From positions 2,154,046 to 2,218,045 of the forward strand of contig OX422214.1 in assembly GCA_949130495.1 (NCBI GenBank): a stretch of 64,000 nt of DNA. Reading direction: 5' to 3'. The notes beneath the pieces are model-generated. The model was given only the letters and a program-made list of their open reading frames with translations, made no database searches and was not told the origin of the DNA. Shown piece after piece: positions 11,566-22,313 of the stretch (positions within the stretch are counted from its first letter, which is position 1; the number at the start of each line of letters is the position of its first letter). A program made the position numbers and the translations under genes. This stretch comes from Sambucus nigra (taxonomy: Eukaryota > Streptophyta > Magnoliopsida > Dipsacales > Adoxaceae).

Positions 11566-13896
11566 ATGCGACAACTCATACAAACCCTCCATGGCGGTGC
11601 ACCAACCCATTCAGGACTGCGAAGTATTCAAAGAAATACCCATTTACCTTCTTCACGTACTAGGCGTACTGATTCATATCGTACTGAAGAATCTGAAGAT
11701 TTTTCTTATCAACCTGGGCGAACTTCGTCGGTACGAGCCACAGATACTGAACAACATATCACTCTCTCCCCAGAAAGGACCAGTACACTAGAAAGATTAA
11801 GCAGAGTATCTCCTTTTGATCGATTAGGTCCTAGGAGGAGAAAAAGTCCTCCTAGAGCCACATCGAGGAGTTTTCAACGACCATCAGATTTCAGGGAAGG
11901 ATCTGCCCAGTCGCAACCAACTGCTCGTCAAGATAGAGCCCAGGAAGCCACATCAACGCGATCAGTTGCTCGAACCAATAGGACCGAGGAAGAAAACGAT
12001 GCGTGGAAAGGCTCTATCCAGAGGCTGGAGGATAGATTAGGGGAAATGGCTAAAGCCAAGAACCCTCTACAACGAACTTTTGTTCGAGGAACACCTTTTG
12101 TCCAGGCCATTGTAGATTTTCCAACACCATCAAAGTTCAAAGCACCTGTTGTGACACCCAAATATGAGGGAAAGACTGACCCGGTCCTTCATATAGAACA
12201 ATACCAAGCTGCAGCCGACATCTATGTTGTTCCAGATGAGATGAGATGTAGAGAATTCTCGGGAACTCTTACCGGATCTGCTCAAATGTGGTATAATAAT
12301 CTTCCTCGGGGTAAGATCTCAACTTTTCTTCAACTGGACGAGTTATTCATTGGGAATTTCTATTTTGGGGCAAAGCCAGTTAAACGAGTAGCGCATTTAT
12401 TAAGTGTTAGACAAAAAGTTGGTGAGAGTACCAGAGATTATATAACTCGTTTTAATAACGAGAAACTTGTAGTCATTTATTATGAGGAAAAGACAGCGAT
12501 TACCGCCTTGATGAGTGGACTACTTCCCAACAAGTTGTACTACACTTTGGCCAAAGATCCACCTAGAACCATGTCGGATCTGATGGGAAAAGTGTCCAAG
12601 ATTATGAATGCCGAGGAGGCTATGGTTGCGAAGAAGAATATTGATGCCAAAGAAACCAAGGTGGAAGGTGATAAAGCTAAGAAGAAAGAGCATAAGAACA
12701 ATGGTAATGACAAACACTCAAAAACTAGGTCGACATGGGAGGTAATGAAGAAATTTGATAATTATACTCCTTTGAAGAAGGACGTCAACCATGTTCTAGA
12801 AGAAATCAAGAACAACGAGGAATTAAACTGGCCAGAGAAAATGAAGGCAGGCCCTCACAGGAGGAATAAAGCAAAATATTGCGAGTTTCACAAAGATCAT
12901 GGCCATATGACCAAAAATTGCATAGCTCTTCAAAATGAGATTGAAACACTCATCAGACGAAGAAAACTGGCAAAGTATGTTGATCGTGGAAGCGAAAGAA
13001 GAAACAACGACCGAATAAGAGAGATGTCTAGATCTCCTCGTCGATCAGAGGAGAACAAGAAAAGAAACCATGAAGTTGATCCAGAAGACGACCCCGATCT
13101 TCCCAAGAGACCAAGGCAGCCAGAACGTGAGGTATTTTCAATACGCTTTGGGTCATTTGACTGTAATGTTATAACACGTGGAGATGCAGGAGGAGGAGAC
13201 CTTACTGTAGAGAGAAAAGCTTACCTTTATGAGGCTCAAGCTTGCTCGTACATTCAACGAATAAATCTAGCTGAGGAGGATCACCCGAGAAAGGTGAACA
13301 AAGAAAAATTGGTCATTGGTTTCTCAAAGAACGACCTCGCAGGTGTTCTATATCCTCATGATGACACATTGGTGATCAAAATGAGTATGAAGGAGGTAAT
13401 GATTTCAAGAGTACTGGTCGACAATGGTAGCTCGAAAAACATCATGTTCTACTCGTGCTTCAACAGTTTAAATTTAAAGCTATCTCAACTGGAGCCTTAT
13501 CATAGACCCCTCCTCGATTTTGCTGGAAAGAAAGTATTTCCACTTGGGACGATCAAATTGGACATATTCATTGGTACGTGGCTTGCTTGTCGAACAGAAA
13601 GAATACGCTTCTTTGTGATTGATAAGAATGTTCAATCATCATACAATATCATCATGGGAAGAGTAGGATTGAAGAAGTTCGAGGCTATACCATCTACGGT
13701 ACATCAATGCCTAAAATTTCCAACAAATTTTAGAGTAGGGGTTGTGAAAGGTGATCAGAAAGTAGCTCGGGAATGCTATTACTCATCCGCCGAGCAGGAA
13801 GAAATGGAGGTATCAAGGAAAAGACTAGTACCTATCAAGTGGATGAAGGTGCAGAAATTGAAACATTGGATCCTAGAGATGACTCACAACTCGTGA
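11566..13896 (+). CDS. gag: Gag-protease polyprotein of Tat element C
   Basis: This 776-residue open frame would make the structural protein that packages element RNA, plus the start of the aspartic protease. A basic, Ser/Arg-rich N-terminus (about 1-150) is followed by the retrotransposon Gag core (about 200-350). This has the typical YEGKTDP, FSGTLTGSAQMWYNNLP and ESTRDYITRFN blocks. A zinc-knuckle-like segment YCEFHKDHGHMTKNC lies near 439-453. The protease motif VDNGSS lies near 618, where most relatives have VDGGSS or DTGAS-type signatures. A basic stretch (RSPRR, KRPRQPER) separates knuckle and protease. The frame ends early by a frameshift, and the downstream linker continues in another frame at 13773-14090. 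The ATG at 11566 is the first in this frame after an upstream in-frame stop; initiation further upstream cannot be excluded. It is the best preserved ORF in the window. Confidence 0.9.
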   Translation: MRQLIQTLHGGAPTHSGLRSIQRNTHLPSSRTRRTDSYRTEESEDFSYQPGRTSSVRATDTEQHITLSPERTSTLERLSRVSPFDRLGPRRRKSPPRATSRSFQRPSDFREGSAQSQPTARQDRAQEATSTRSVARTNRTEEENDAWKGSIQRLEDRLGEMAKAKNPLQRTFVRGTPFVQAIVDFPTPSKFKAPVVTPKYEGKTDPVLHIEQYQAAADIYVVPDEMRCREFSGTLTGSAQMWYNNLPRGKISTFLQLDELFIGNFYFGAKPVKRVAHLLSVRQKVGESTRDYITRFNNEKLVVIYYEEKTAITALMSGLLPNKLYYTLAKDPPRTMSDLMGKVSKIMNAEEAMVAKKNIDAKETKVEGDKAKKKEHKNNGNDKHSKTRSTWEVMKKFDNYTPLKKDVNHVLEEIKNNEELNWPEKMKAGPHRRNKAKYCEFHKDHGHMTKNCIALQNEIETLIRRRKLAKYVDRGSERRNNDRIREMSRSPRRSEENKKRNHEVDPEDDPDLPKRPRQPEREVFSIRFGSFDCNVITRGDAGGGDLTVERKAYLYEAQACSYIQRINLAEEDHPRKVNKEKLVIGFSKNDLAGVLYPHDDTLVIKMSMKEVMISRVLVDNGSSKNIMFYSCFNSLNLKLSQLEPYHRPLLDFAGKKVFPLGTIKLDIFIGTWLACRTERIRFFVIDKNVQSSYNIIMGRVGLKKFEAIPSTVHQCLKFPTNFRVGVVKGDQKVARECYYSSAEQEEMEVSRKRLVPIKWMKVQKLKHWILEMTHNS

Positions 13897-13898
13897 AG

Positions 13899-14960
13899 GG
13901 TCAAGTGGTGGAAGCTACTGAAAACATCATTCTGGACGACGAGCATCCTGAACGAACTACTCAAGTAGGTTCGTCGTTGGAAGCCTCACTAAAACAGGAA
14001 TTGATAACTTTCCTAAGAAGCAGAAAGCAAACCTTTGCGTGGAGTCATGAGGATATGCTAGGGATAGATCCAAATTTCTTATGTCACTAACTCAATGTGA
14101 ATAAGGAGATCAAGCCTGTGAAGCAGAGAAGAAGAGTATTTAGTATTGAGAAGAATCAAGCTATACAGGAGGATGTCGAGAAGCTCCAGAAAGCTTACTT
14201 CATTGAAGATGTTAAATATACAAACTGGTTAGCAAATGTGGTGATGGTGAAAAAGAAGAACAACAAATGGAGGATGTGTGTAGACTTCACCGACCTCAAC
14301 AAAGCATGCCCAAATGATCATTTTCTGTTGACCCGTATTGATCAACTAGTCGATGCTACCTCGGGACACGAGCTGCTGTGCTTCATGGATGCTTATTCTG
14401 GTTACAATCAGATTAAAATGAAACCTGAAGACAGGGAGAGTACTTCTTTTATTACCCCTATGGGAACTTATTATTATAATGTTATGCCTTTTGGTTTGAA
14501 AAATGCAGGTGCGACATATCAGCGGCTGATGAACAAGGTCTTTGCTGAACAAATCATTTGTAATATGGAAGTCTGTGTTGACGATATGCTGACAAAGAAC
14601 AAGAAAGCTGCCGATCATCTAGTTGACTTAAGTCAGACTTTTGATCAACTGGATAAATATCAAATGAAGCTGAACCAGACAAAGTGCATATTTGGAGTAC
14701 AAGAAGGCATGTTTCTCGGGTACATTGTCAATCAATGAGGCATTGCGGCAAATCCTGAAAAGATCAAAGATCTATTAGGGATACGATCTCCAACGACGAA
14801 GAAAGAGGTGCAAAGTCTTAGAGGACGAGTAGCAGCACTCAACAGATTTGTATCGCGAGCAACTGATCGATGTCTCCCATTCTTCAAAACACTCCAAAAG
14901 ACTTTTGAGTGGAATGATGAATGTGAGAAGGCTTTTCAAGACTTGAAGAAATATTTGGGA
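13899..14960 (+). pseudogene. pol: Reverse transcriptase of element C, broken
   Basis: This would copy element RNA into DNA. Recognisable blocks are WRMCVDFTDLNKACPND, DAYSGYNQIKM, MPFGLKNAGATYQRLMN and the catalytic VCVDDML, so both metal-binding Asp positions of the YxDD box are kept. The protease-RT linker is read in the frame starting near 13773. Stops at 14088 (between NFLCH and LNVNKE) and 14736 (between IVNQ and GIAANP) interrupt an otherwise continuous alignment, and the thumb/connection region (QSLRGRVAALNRFVSR) follows. Point-mutation stops of this kind fit decay after insertion. Confidence 0.9.
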
Positions 14961-15554
14961 GCACCTCCACTATTATCTAGGCCAGTGATGGGAGAAAAAT
15001 TATACTTGTATCTGGCAGTGTCCGAGAATGCAGTCAGTTCGGCATTGATAAGAATGGAGAATGGAATATAAAAACCGATCTACTACACAATTAAGGCCGT
15101 CCGAGGAGCAAAGATCAGATATCCAAAGCTGGAAAAATTGGCACTAGCATTGATCGACGAAAGTTAAATAATGAAGCCATACTTTCAAGCTCATACCATA
15201 GTAGTATATACAGATATGCCATTGAGGCAAGCCCTTCATAAACCAAAAAAGTCAGGAAGATTGATGTGCTGGGTAATAGAGCTTGGTGAATATGATATAA
15301 TTTACGAACCCAGATCATCATTTAAAGGGCAAGCTGTAGCAGACTTTATAGCAGAGTTCACCTATCCTGATACCCCCGAGGAGCAAAAGTTGCTCATTGA
15401 TCAACCTGTGGATGTTACAGGATCATCAAACACAAGCTCAGACCAACTTAGGTTGGTAAAAGGGCAAATGGATGCTACAGGATCATCAAATTCGAGCCCA
15501 GACCAACTTAGGTTGATAAAAGGGCAAGAAAAGATGATCGATGAAGAGCAATAA
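14961..15554 (+). pseudogene. pol: RNase H domain of element C, broken
   Basis: This domain would remove the RNA strand during reverse transcription. The connection-type blocks YLYLAVSENAVSSALI, KPIYYTIKAVRGAKIRYPKLEKLALAL, PYFQAHTIVVYTDMPLRQ and GQAVADFIAEF identify it. The last lies at about 15330-15360. Stops at 15069 and 15167 break the frame. Its C-terminal linker holds an exact-period 60 bp tandem duplication (15411-15530). Confidence 0.85.
15411..15530 (+). repeat. In-frame 60 bp tandem duplication in the RNase H linker
   Basis: Two 60 bp units (15411-15470 and 15471-15530) each encode a 20-residue peptide of type D-T-GSSN-S-DQLRL-KGQ. The second differs by a few substitutions. The length is a multiple of three, so the frame is kept. 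It sits in the spacer between the two RNase H domains. Confidence 0.9.
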
Positions 15555-15584
15555 AATTAGGGGAGGATGAAAGGAAGCAACAAA

Positions 15585-16075
15585 TATTTCACCGAGGAAC
15601 TCTGTCAGCTCAGAAATTTGAAGACGAGTTACCTGTATGGAGGCTATATGTAGATGGCTCATCTTGCACAACAAGTTGTGGGGTAGGGATCATTTTTAAT
15701 AGCCTGGACGAGGTCGACCGTGAATACGCCCTACGATTCCAATTCAAAGCTTCCAATAATGAGGCTCAGTATGAGGCCGTGATTGCAGGTCTTAATTTGG
15801 CAAAAATTATGGAGGCGCAGTAGGTTATTGTCTTCAGTGGTTCTCAATTAATCGTATATCAAATTTTGGGAATATATGCATCCAAAGGAGAATTAATGAT
15901 CAAGTATCATGCAAAGGTGATGGAGTTGGTATCAGAATTTGCTGCTATTCAGCTGGTCAGAATACCAAGAATGGAGAATGCAAGAGCAGACGCCCTAGCT
16001 CGATTAGCATCAGCTACTCGTATCGAGCTACGAAGAACAATCCCAATTGAAGTGTTGGCTAGTCGAAGCATAGAT
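15585..16075 (+). pseudogene. pol: Second (Tat-type) RNase H of element C, active site altered
   Basis: The blocks WRLYVDGSS, SCGVGII, NNEAQYEAVIAGL and ENARADALARLASA are those of the extra RNase H domain found in Tat-lineage pol between RNase H and integrase. The first catalytic Asp (VDGSS) and the Glu of EAQYEA are present. The position usually read as SDSQ is FSGSQ, so an expected catalytic Asp is replaced by Gly. A TAG at about 15822 interrupts the domain just before this block, and the downstream frame is open from 15866. Confidence 0.85.
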
Positions 16076-16079
16076 GAAG

Positions 16080-17341
16080 ATCTGACGACGAATTTCATTA
16101 CCCTTGATTTAGGACCATCTTGGATGGATCCCATCAGGGCATATATTAAGGAGGGAGAATTACCAATTGACAAGCTCGCAGCCAAGAAATTGAAATTTAA
16201 AGCTGCTCGGTATGTATTAACTAACGGTATTCTATATAGACGAGGAATTATGGTAGGTTTGCAAAGATGTGTACATCCCTTCGAGGTGAAAGAATTGATT
16301 GAAGAGATCCATGAAGGGTCCTGTGGAGCCCATATAGCAGGTCGGACGCTTTTGCAAAGAATGATGACGCAGGGATACTACTGGCCGACGATGAGGGTTG
16401 ATTGTATAGCATATGCCAAGAAATGTGACAAGTTCCAGCGCTTTTCCTCCATCCGAAGAACTCCACAAGAATTGTTGACACCCATCACTTCCCCTTGGCC
16501 ATTTTCCATGTGGGGAATAGATTTGGTTGGGCCACTGCCAATGACCAGAGGAAGGTTCAAATACCTCGTCGTCGTAGTGGATTATTTTACTAAATGGGCT
16601 GAAGTTGAGCCTCTCATTGATATGACGTACGATAAGATGTACCAATTCAATTGGAAGAACATCATTTTTCGATATGGTCTTCCTCATGCCTTCATCACAG
16701 ACCATGGAACACAATTTGACAACGAAGAGTTCGCTGCCTATTGTCATCAGTCAAATATTTTGAAGATCCACTCAGCGCCAGGCCATCCTCAAAGCAATGG
16801 ACAAACTGAAGTGACAAACAGAACGTTGTTGAATGGCTTGAAGAAAAGACTGGATGATGCGAAAGCAAATTGGATCAACAAGCTACAATCAGTACTTTGG
16901 GCTTACCGAACTACTCCCCGAGTAGCAACAGGGGAATCTCCATATATGCTAGCGTTTGGAAGTGAAGATGTTATACCTGCCGAGTTGGGCCTCCCAACAC
17001 ACAGGGTACTGAATTTCAATTCCCTTGTCAGTAACTTAATGAGAAGATTGAATTTAGACATGCTCGAGGAGGTTAGAGAAGAAGCATCCATCAGGAAGGC
17101 TGCATACCAACAACGGACAACTTTGTTCTACAATAAGAGGGTGAAGAAGTGCGACCTGAAAGAAGGAGATTATGTGCTAAAGAAAGTGATTCAAAAGCAC
17201 AACAAACTGGAGGTAAACTGGCATGGACCATACCGAGTTACATAAGTTGTTCGACCAGGAACTTACCGAATAGCAACTTTAGAAGGGGAGGAGTTTAAGA
17301 ATGCATGGAACGCAGAGCACCTGCGCAAGTATTATCCGTGA
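16080..17341 (+). pseudogene. pol: Integrase of element C, nearly intact
   Basis: This would insert element DNA into the chromosome. The frame open from 15866 to 17245 covers the N-terminal zinc domain, the catalytic core and most of the C-terminal domain. Core residues are visible as GIDLVGPLP (Asp), ITDHGTQF (Asp) and NGQTEVTNRTLL (Glu), so the DDE triad is kept. The zinc domain reads KKCDKFQ where relatives have a CxxC pair (KCDKCQ), so the last zinc-binding Cys is replaced by Phe. The GPYRVT block is followed by a TAA at 17243. The reading then continues to a natural-looking end at HLRKYYP followed by a stop near 17341. Confidence 0.9.
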
Positions 17342-17529
17342 TGTATATTCTCATGTAACGCAGTTCCGTCAGTATGAATAAAACGAAGATATTCTGCCAA
17401 ATTCTCTCCTTCTATTGAAATTTTTTCGGGGAATACTAGTGCTACACACTACTCAGCAAACTACTCGGCAAAACTCGGACTACTCAAATTTATTCTCAAA
17501 AACGCCAACTAAGGTTGGTCGAGAAACAA
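17342..17529 (+). other. Start of element C 3' untranslated region
   Basis: Non-coding sequence after the pol stop. It includes TCAGTATGAATAAAACG, a plausible polyadenylation-type context, and leads into the tandem repeats. Nothing else was recognised. Confidence 0.6.
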
Positions 17530-17945
17530 ATGTATTCCTACGGGAAGTAAAACTATGTATTCCTAAAAATGCCAACTTATGTTGGTTAGGAAGTAAATGT
17601 ATTCCTACGGGAAGTAAAACTATGTATTCCTAAAAATGCCAACTTATGTTGGTTAGGAAGTAAATGTATTCCTACAGGAAGTAAAACTATGTATTCCTAA
17701 AAATGCCAACTTATGTTGGTTAGGAAGTAAATGTATTCCTCGGGAAGTAAAAGTATTCCTAAAAATGCCAACTTATTTTGGCTAGGAAGTAAATATATTC
17801 TCGAAAATGCCAACTAAAGTTGGTCGGGAGGTAAAATTATTCCAGAAAGTGCCAAAGTTGCTCGTAGAGGAAAAATCCACTAACTGTAGTTGGTCGAAAA
17901 GGAAAATTTACCGACCTTGGTTGGTCGGAAACATTTTATGAATAC
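17530..17945 (+). repeat. 67 bp tandem repeats in the 3' UTR of element C
   Basis: About four good units start near 17532, 17599, 17667 and 17734, with decaying units to about 17945. Each has TGTATTCCTACGGGAAGTAA, a TTCCTAAAAATG block and CCAACTTATGTTGG, the last able to form a five-base-pair stem with a TTAT loop. Hypervariable 3' UTR tandem repeats are known in Tat-lineage elements and can seed satellite DNA. Confidence 0.9.
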
Positions 17946-18576
17946 GAGAAAGTAATCGAGCAAAATTTTTGATACTCATAACTTTTTAAAATTATTACTA
18001 AGTTGGTCGAGAAACAAAACATCATTTTTGCCAAATGACTACCACAAATTCAAACTACTCGACAATAAGTTGGTCAACCAATAACACAATATTGTTATCT
18101 TTTTAACAGATACACATGCACAGATGTAAAGTGTTACAAAACAATAGCAGTGAAGATTTGCAAATAATATTATTTCATTAAATGTAGAACAAGATACATC
18201 AGGAATGGAATACAAATTTATTACATCAGTATTCCTATTCTATTGGTTTCTTCCCCTCTGCTTTTGAAACAGGTTCCTTGCCAGCAGGTGGATCATTTAA
18301 AGCGAGAGGAGAATTTATGAAGTTAAGATCTTTTAACATCCTGAGATTCATCACGGATGGTCGATCTAGGAGGTGCTCGGGGTGAGATATTTTGACATTT
18401 GAATGGAGATTATAATCGCCGAGATATTTGGAAATCAGACATCAGGGGATGGCACGAGCAGGGTTCCAACTCATATCAAGCTTGAATGGTGGCACTGGTA
18501 GGTGGAGCAACCCAGGATTATGGTAATCCCACAGGTAATGACCCTGTTCCAGTTGCAGCACACCTAAGGCATTCAA
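17946..18576. other. Non-coding spacer between 3' UTR repeats and antisense ORF2 of element C
   Basis: AT-rich sequence with further scattered AGTTGGTCGA words related to the upstream repeats. From about 18130 onward it probably holds the 3' UTR of the antisense gene. Near 18250-18480 the minus strand has coding-like composition but no clean ORF. Confidence 0.5.
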
Positions 18577-19507
18577 CTATCCCTGCTTGTAGCTGTCATT
18601 ATTTGCATTTTGGATGCGATCGTCCAAGTGGTAGAGAGCCTCGTTGTAGCCATCCATCCAGAACTCCCTGGGCTGCTTGTGGAATTGATATGTCAATCTT
18701 TCCAGCTGTTCGTGGAGATTTTTGATGAAAAGTTCTTTATTCTCCAAGACAGACTTCTGCGTAGAAAAGCTGCTCTTCCAGGTCCCTGATTTTCTTAGAC
18801 ATCTCAACCAATGCCTGGTTCTTCGCCATCAGCTGGAAGGCCTGGTTCTCTAAAGAAGATTGAGTCCTCTGTTCCTCGACAGGAATCCGAGCAGCTCTTG
18901 CTCGTCCCCGAGGAGCTCTTGCTCATCCACAAGAAGATGTAGAAGGTCCAGCTCTTTTCAAGGTTTCCAACTCATCCCTCAGGTTGGCGTTTTCGACCTC
19001 CAAGAACGAGAATCCTTCATCAGTCACTGGGACCAAAGCATTTGAGGTGGAGGCAATAGATTTTAATTGAGATGCTTCTCTTTGCAAGTTGTTATTTTCT
19101 TGCTCCAACAACTCGGCTATTTGCCTGTGCTCCTCGACCTCGGCTTTCAACGTTCTCTCCCGCACGTCGTAAGCAGCAAAACGCTTCTTGTATCCCTTGT
19201 CGACAACGATTTGTTGATACTTCTTCTCGTACCCCTCGTGCAAGAGGGCAGTGGATTCCTTATATTGTTGTTGAATGTCTTTAAGAGTGCCTTGGAGATC
19301 CTCAATCATATCATAATAAGCTACATTATTGGCCACCGAACGATCAAGCAGACACTTCAAATATTGGTAAGCTTAAACTTCTTGTTCCGAAGCATCTTGG
19401 CCGAGGATGTCGACGATTTGTGCTGCACTCAGATATGTATGACCAGCCTTAAAGTACTCATTGCATTGCCGTAACAGCTTGGTATCATGAGCAGACAATA
19501 ATTCCAT
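18577..19507 (-). pseudogene. Antisense ORF2 of element C (coiled-coil protein)
   Basis: Reading on the minus strand from ATG at 19507, the protein begins MELLSAHDTKLLRQC and continues through a stop at about 19374 into the long open segment 19360-18923. That segment is strongly coiled-coil (QQYKESTALL, ERTLKAEVEEHRQIAELLEQE, REASQLKS). A TGA follows where the repeat context suggests a former Arg codon, then LENQAFQLMAKNQAL. A one-base frameshift near 18780 leads to the terminal ENKELFIKN and PREFWMDGYNEALYHLDD, ending at TAG 18577. The gene is antisense to gag-pol and precedes antisense ORF1 in the same direction of the map (ORF1 lies upstream on the minus strand). The function is unknown. 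Homology to 3024-3463 supports it as a former gene. Confidence 0.75.
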
Positions 19508-19693
19508 CCTGGCGAGAAACTAGTAGAGGAAGAAAAAGCAATAATCAATAAGAGTACCAATAGAGCATGAAGAGAAGAAATAACAGTATGCATAAACAAA
19601 AGTTCAAGTTTTATTATATCACAAAGATCAGAGTTACATGTTCAGGGTTACATTTGACAAAGAAAAATAAAATAGAGAGAAACCCGAACAACT

Positions 19694-21900
19694 CTACACC
19701 TTTTCCTTGTCTCCCAAAAATTTCTCGGGAGGCTTGGACGAGGAGGTAGGTTGATCGGAGGGAACAGAGAGTTGCTCGGGGAGCACTAGCAGTTGCTCGG
19801 ATGAAGTAACGAGTTGCTGAAGTTCCTCATTAGTAGGATGGATGGCTGGGAGATGAGAAACTTGATCTCCTATCACCATAGAAGACTCCTCAGAGGCAGC
19901 TTCATCATCTTCTTCATCTTCAGGAGTAGGAGGGGGACCAGGTATGTGTCGCTGAAAGAGTTCAGAATTTTCATCAATCTTTATCTCTTGCAGAGCAGCG
20001 ACCCACCAATCTCTAATGTATTTGAGGCTGCCATATTCGACTTGTGACATCATGGAAGCCAAACCTTTGTTCCACCCTTTATCCCAGCCAGCGCTGAAAG
20101 ATTTCTTCACAACCAATTTCCTCTTTGATTTCTCCGAGGAAGGCTTCTCGGACAGAAGATTTTCAGCAGACTTCAGTTTACTCTCAACCTCCTCTTTCTA
20201 TCGACTTACTTCCCTAAGCTGACCCAACTCTTCCTCAACAACCTTGAGCTTATCTTCAAGCTCCCCAGCATTTTTGAGCTTCCGTTCGAGCTCTTTATTC
20301 TTCCTCTCCAAATCGTTTATTTTTTTCTCCAACCCCTTGGAGACTTCAACAACTTGAGCCTTCTCCTACTCGGTTGAGGTAAGTTTCTTCTCCCAAGCAG
20401 CCTTGTCAGCATCATGCTTCTGACGAGAATCTTCCAAAGACCGCGTCAGGCCCATCAGAGCTTCCTCCACACCAAATGAGGAGCTTGAAGCTTTAATAGC
20501 TTCATCTTTCTTCAAAATTGTGTTAAAGCAGCTCACCAACTATGAAAAGAAAATGAAAGCAAGTCAGAGACAGATATAACAAGGGAAAGATGAAAATTTC
20601 AAAATAATAAGACTTACAGAAGCAATATGGCGAGAAGCCAATGAGGTAACCATGTCCCGAGAAAGGTTCTCTTCAATACCTTCGATCTTGGGAATGATCC
20701 AAGTCTTCACCGAGCTCATGGCAGAGCTCGGGGGAACAAAAGTAGGAACACCAGTTCCAGTAGTTGGGGGCTGAGAGATGGTTTCAGCCAAATTAATCGA
20801 GGAGCTCTTCTTTAGCTTCCTCGGGGGAACAGGAATAGCTTCGACCAAGTAAGAACTCTTGGTCGATGATATGACAATCACCTCACCTAGAGCAGCAGCC
20901 TTGCTCGGGGCCACTGGGGGCTTCTCGACAACCTTTACAACGGCAGCCAAGGGAGGTGCATCAATTTTCTTTGTCCCTTCTGGGACATCATGTTTACTTC
21001 TTTTTGCCTCTCCAACACCAGAGGCAGGTTTCTCGAAGAGAGTAGGAGGTCTTCTTTTCTTCATCCTTTCACTTAAAGGAACGTGTGACTCAGGCGAAGA
21101 ACTGGTAGAAGCTGGTACTGCGTCTACTTCGCTTATCACCGGACGAGCAGTAAAGGAAGAGGTGTAACTCTTGTACTGCAGCAAATATGAAGCTGACCTA
21201 ATGTGCTCGTCGGCAACAGACTGATGCAAACTCCAGAGAAGTTTTAAATGCCTTATATTAACGTCTGCCTCTTTTGGGGATTTTCTTTTGCTGTCAACTG
21301 CAAACAAATCAACATTAAAATATCAGTGGCACATTTTATCAAACATAGAGGAAGCATAATTTCAAAATAAATAAAATGAAATAAAAATAACCTATCCCAT
21401 TGCCATAGGGAGGGCATCTGAGACCCTAATACACTTCATCTCCAGATAAAGGAGCATGTTGTTAATTTTTTATAACAACACCGTGCTCAAAATAGTCCCT
21501 ATTGGCATTCGGGAGATTGACCACTAAAGCCTTATTTAAAAATCTAGTTTTTAAATAAAATGTGTTATCACCAACAGCCCATCTATAACAAAACATGATT
21601 TCTGGAATTCCTATGCGAGTTCCATGAATTTGATTTAGTCTATGAACCCCATTAACTATTCTCCATGTATTGGGGGCTATTCTTGCAGGAACCACGTCAA
21701 AATATTGACAGAATTCCAGACATAGAGGGTTTGGAGGAAAAGAAAATCCACACTCAGCAACAAAGAGACTGGGGAACCAATGTCCCTGAGCCAAACGGAA
21801 ATAGTCTGAAGGCTCAGAAAGCTCTTCCAAAACAACCCAGGAGGGAATAGAAAAATAAGAGCGAAATTTATCAATCGATTCTACAGGATGAAAGAAGGAA
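19694..21900 (-). pseudogene. Antisense ORF1 of element C, three exons (putative gypsy-type transposon domain plus coiled coil)
   Basis: The minus strand encodes a spliced protein. Exon 1 (to 21392) has FVAECGFSFPPNPLCLEF and APNTWRIVNGVHRL, resembling the plant 'putative gypsy type transposon' domain (Pfam PF04195, from memory). Intron 1 is 21391-21298 (GT...TTTGCAG). Exon 2 (21297-20618) carries EHIRSASYLLQYKS and a Ser/Pro-rich region. Intron 2 is 20617-20540 (GTAAGT...TTTCATAG), phase 0. Exon 3 (20539-19694) has a long coiled coil (LEKKINDLERKNKELERKL), then GWDKGWNKGLASM and an acidic tail (PEDEEDDEAASEE). Exon 1 contains TAA at 21462 and TAG further on, and exon 3 contains two TAG codons. 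The start is unclear (no in-frame ATG seen above 21830). The function is unknown; antisense additional ORFs are reported in Tat-lineage elements. Confidence 0.78.
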
Positions 21901-22313
21901 ATGAAGAAGAAGGAAGAAGATCTTATAGAAAAAGAGTGGATATGTTGACAACGAACGATGAAAAGGATGAACGCACAAGAGAGTAAGACAATAGAAAACT
22001 CAAAGATACAAATTTGAAAAAGTAGAAGACGATGGGATTGTCTGTGACACTTAAATACCTTATCTTGGGAAACGGTAAAGTTAATGATTACAAAAAGAAA
22101 CGATTACGCTACCGGCGGCTAGAAGGACAAAAAGTATGCGGAGATCGAGGCGGTTATAAAAATTCAAAAAAGCCTGATTCTACGAATTTGGAAGGAAAAA
22201 TAAATACAAAGGAAACACTCCTAAAAATCAGGAGGACCATTTAAAACTGCCATATTCCGAGAAAGAATGTTCCACACTCCTCAAATTTCAAACTATGAAA
22301 CATTGGGAGCTTC
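21901..22313. other. Spacer between antisense ORF1 and the 3' LTR of element C
   Basis: Presumably the promoter/leader of antisense ORF1 read leftward, and the end of the element's sense RNA. Just before the LTR, AACATTGGGAGCTTC (about 22299-22313) is the likely polypurine tract region. No other feature was recognised. Confidence 0.5.
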
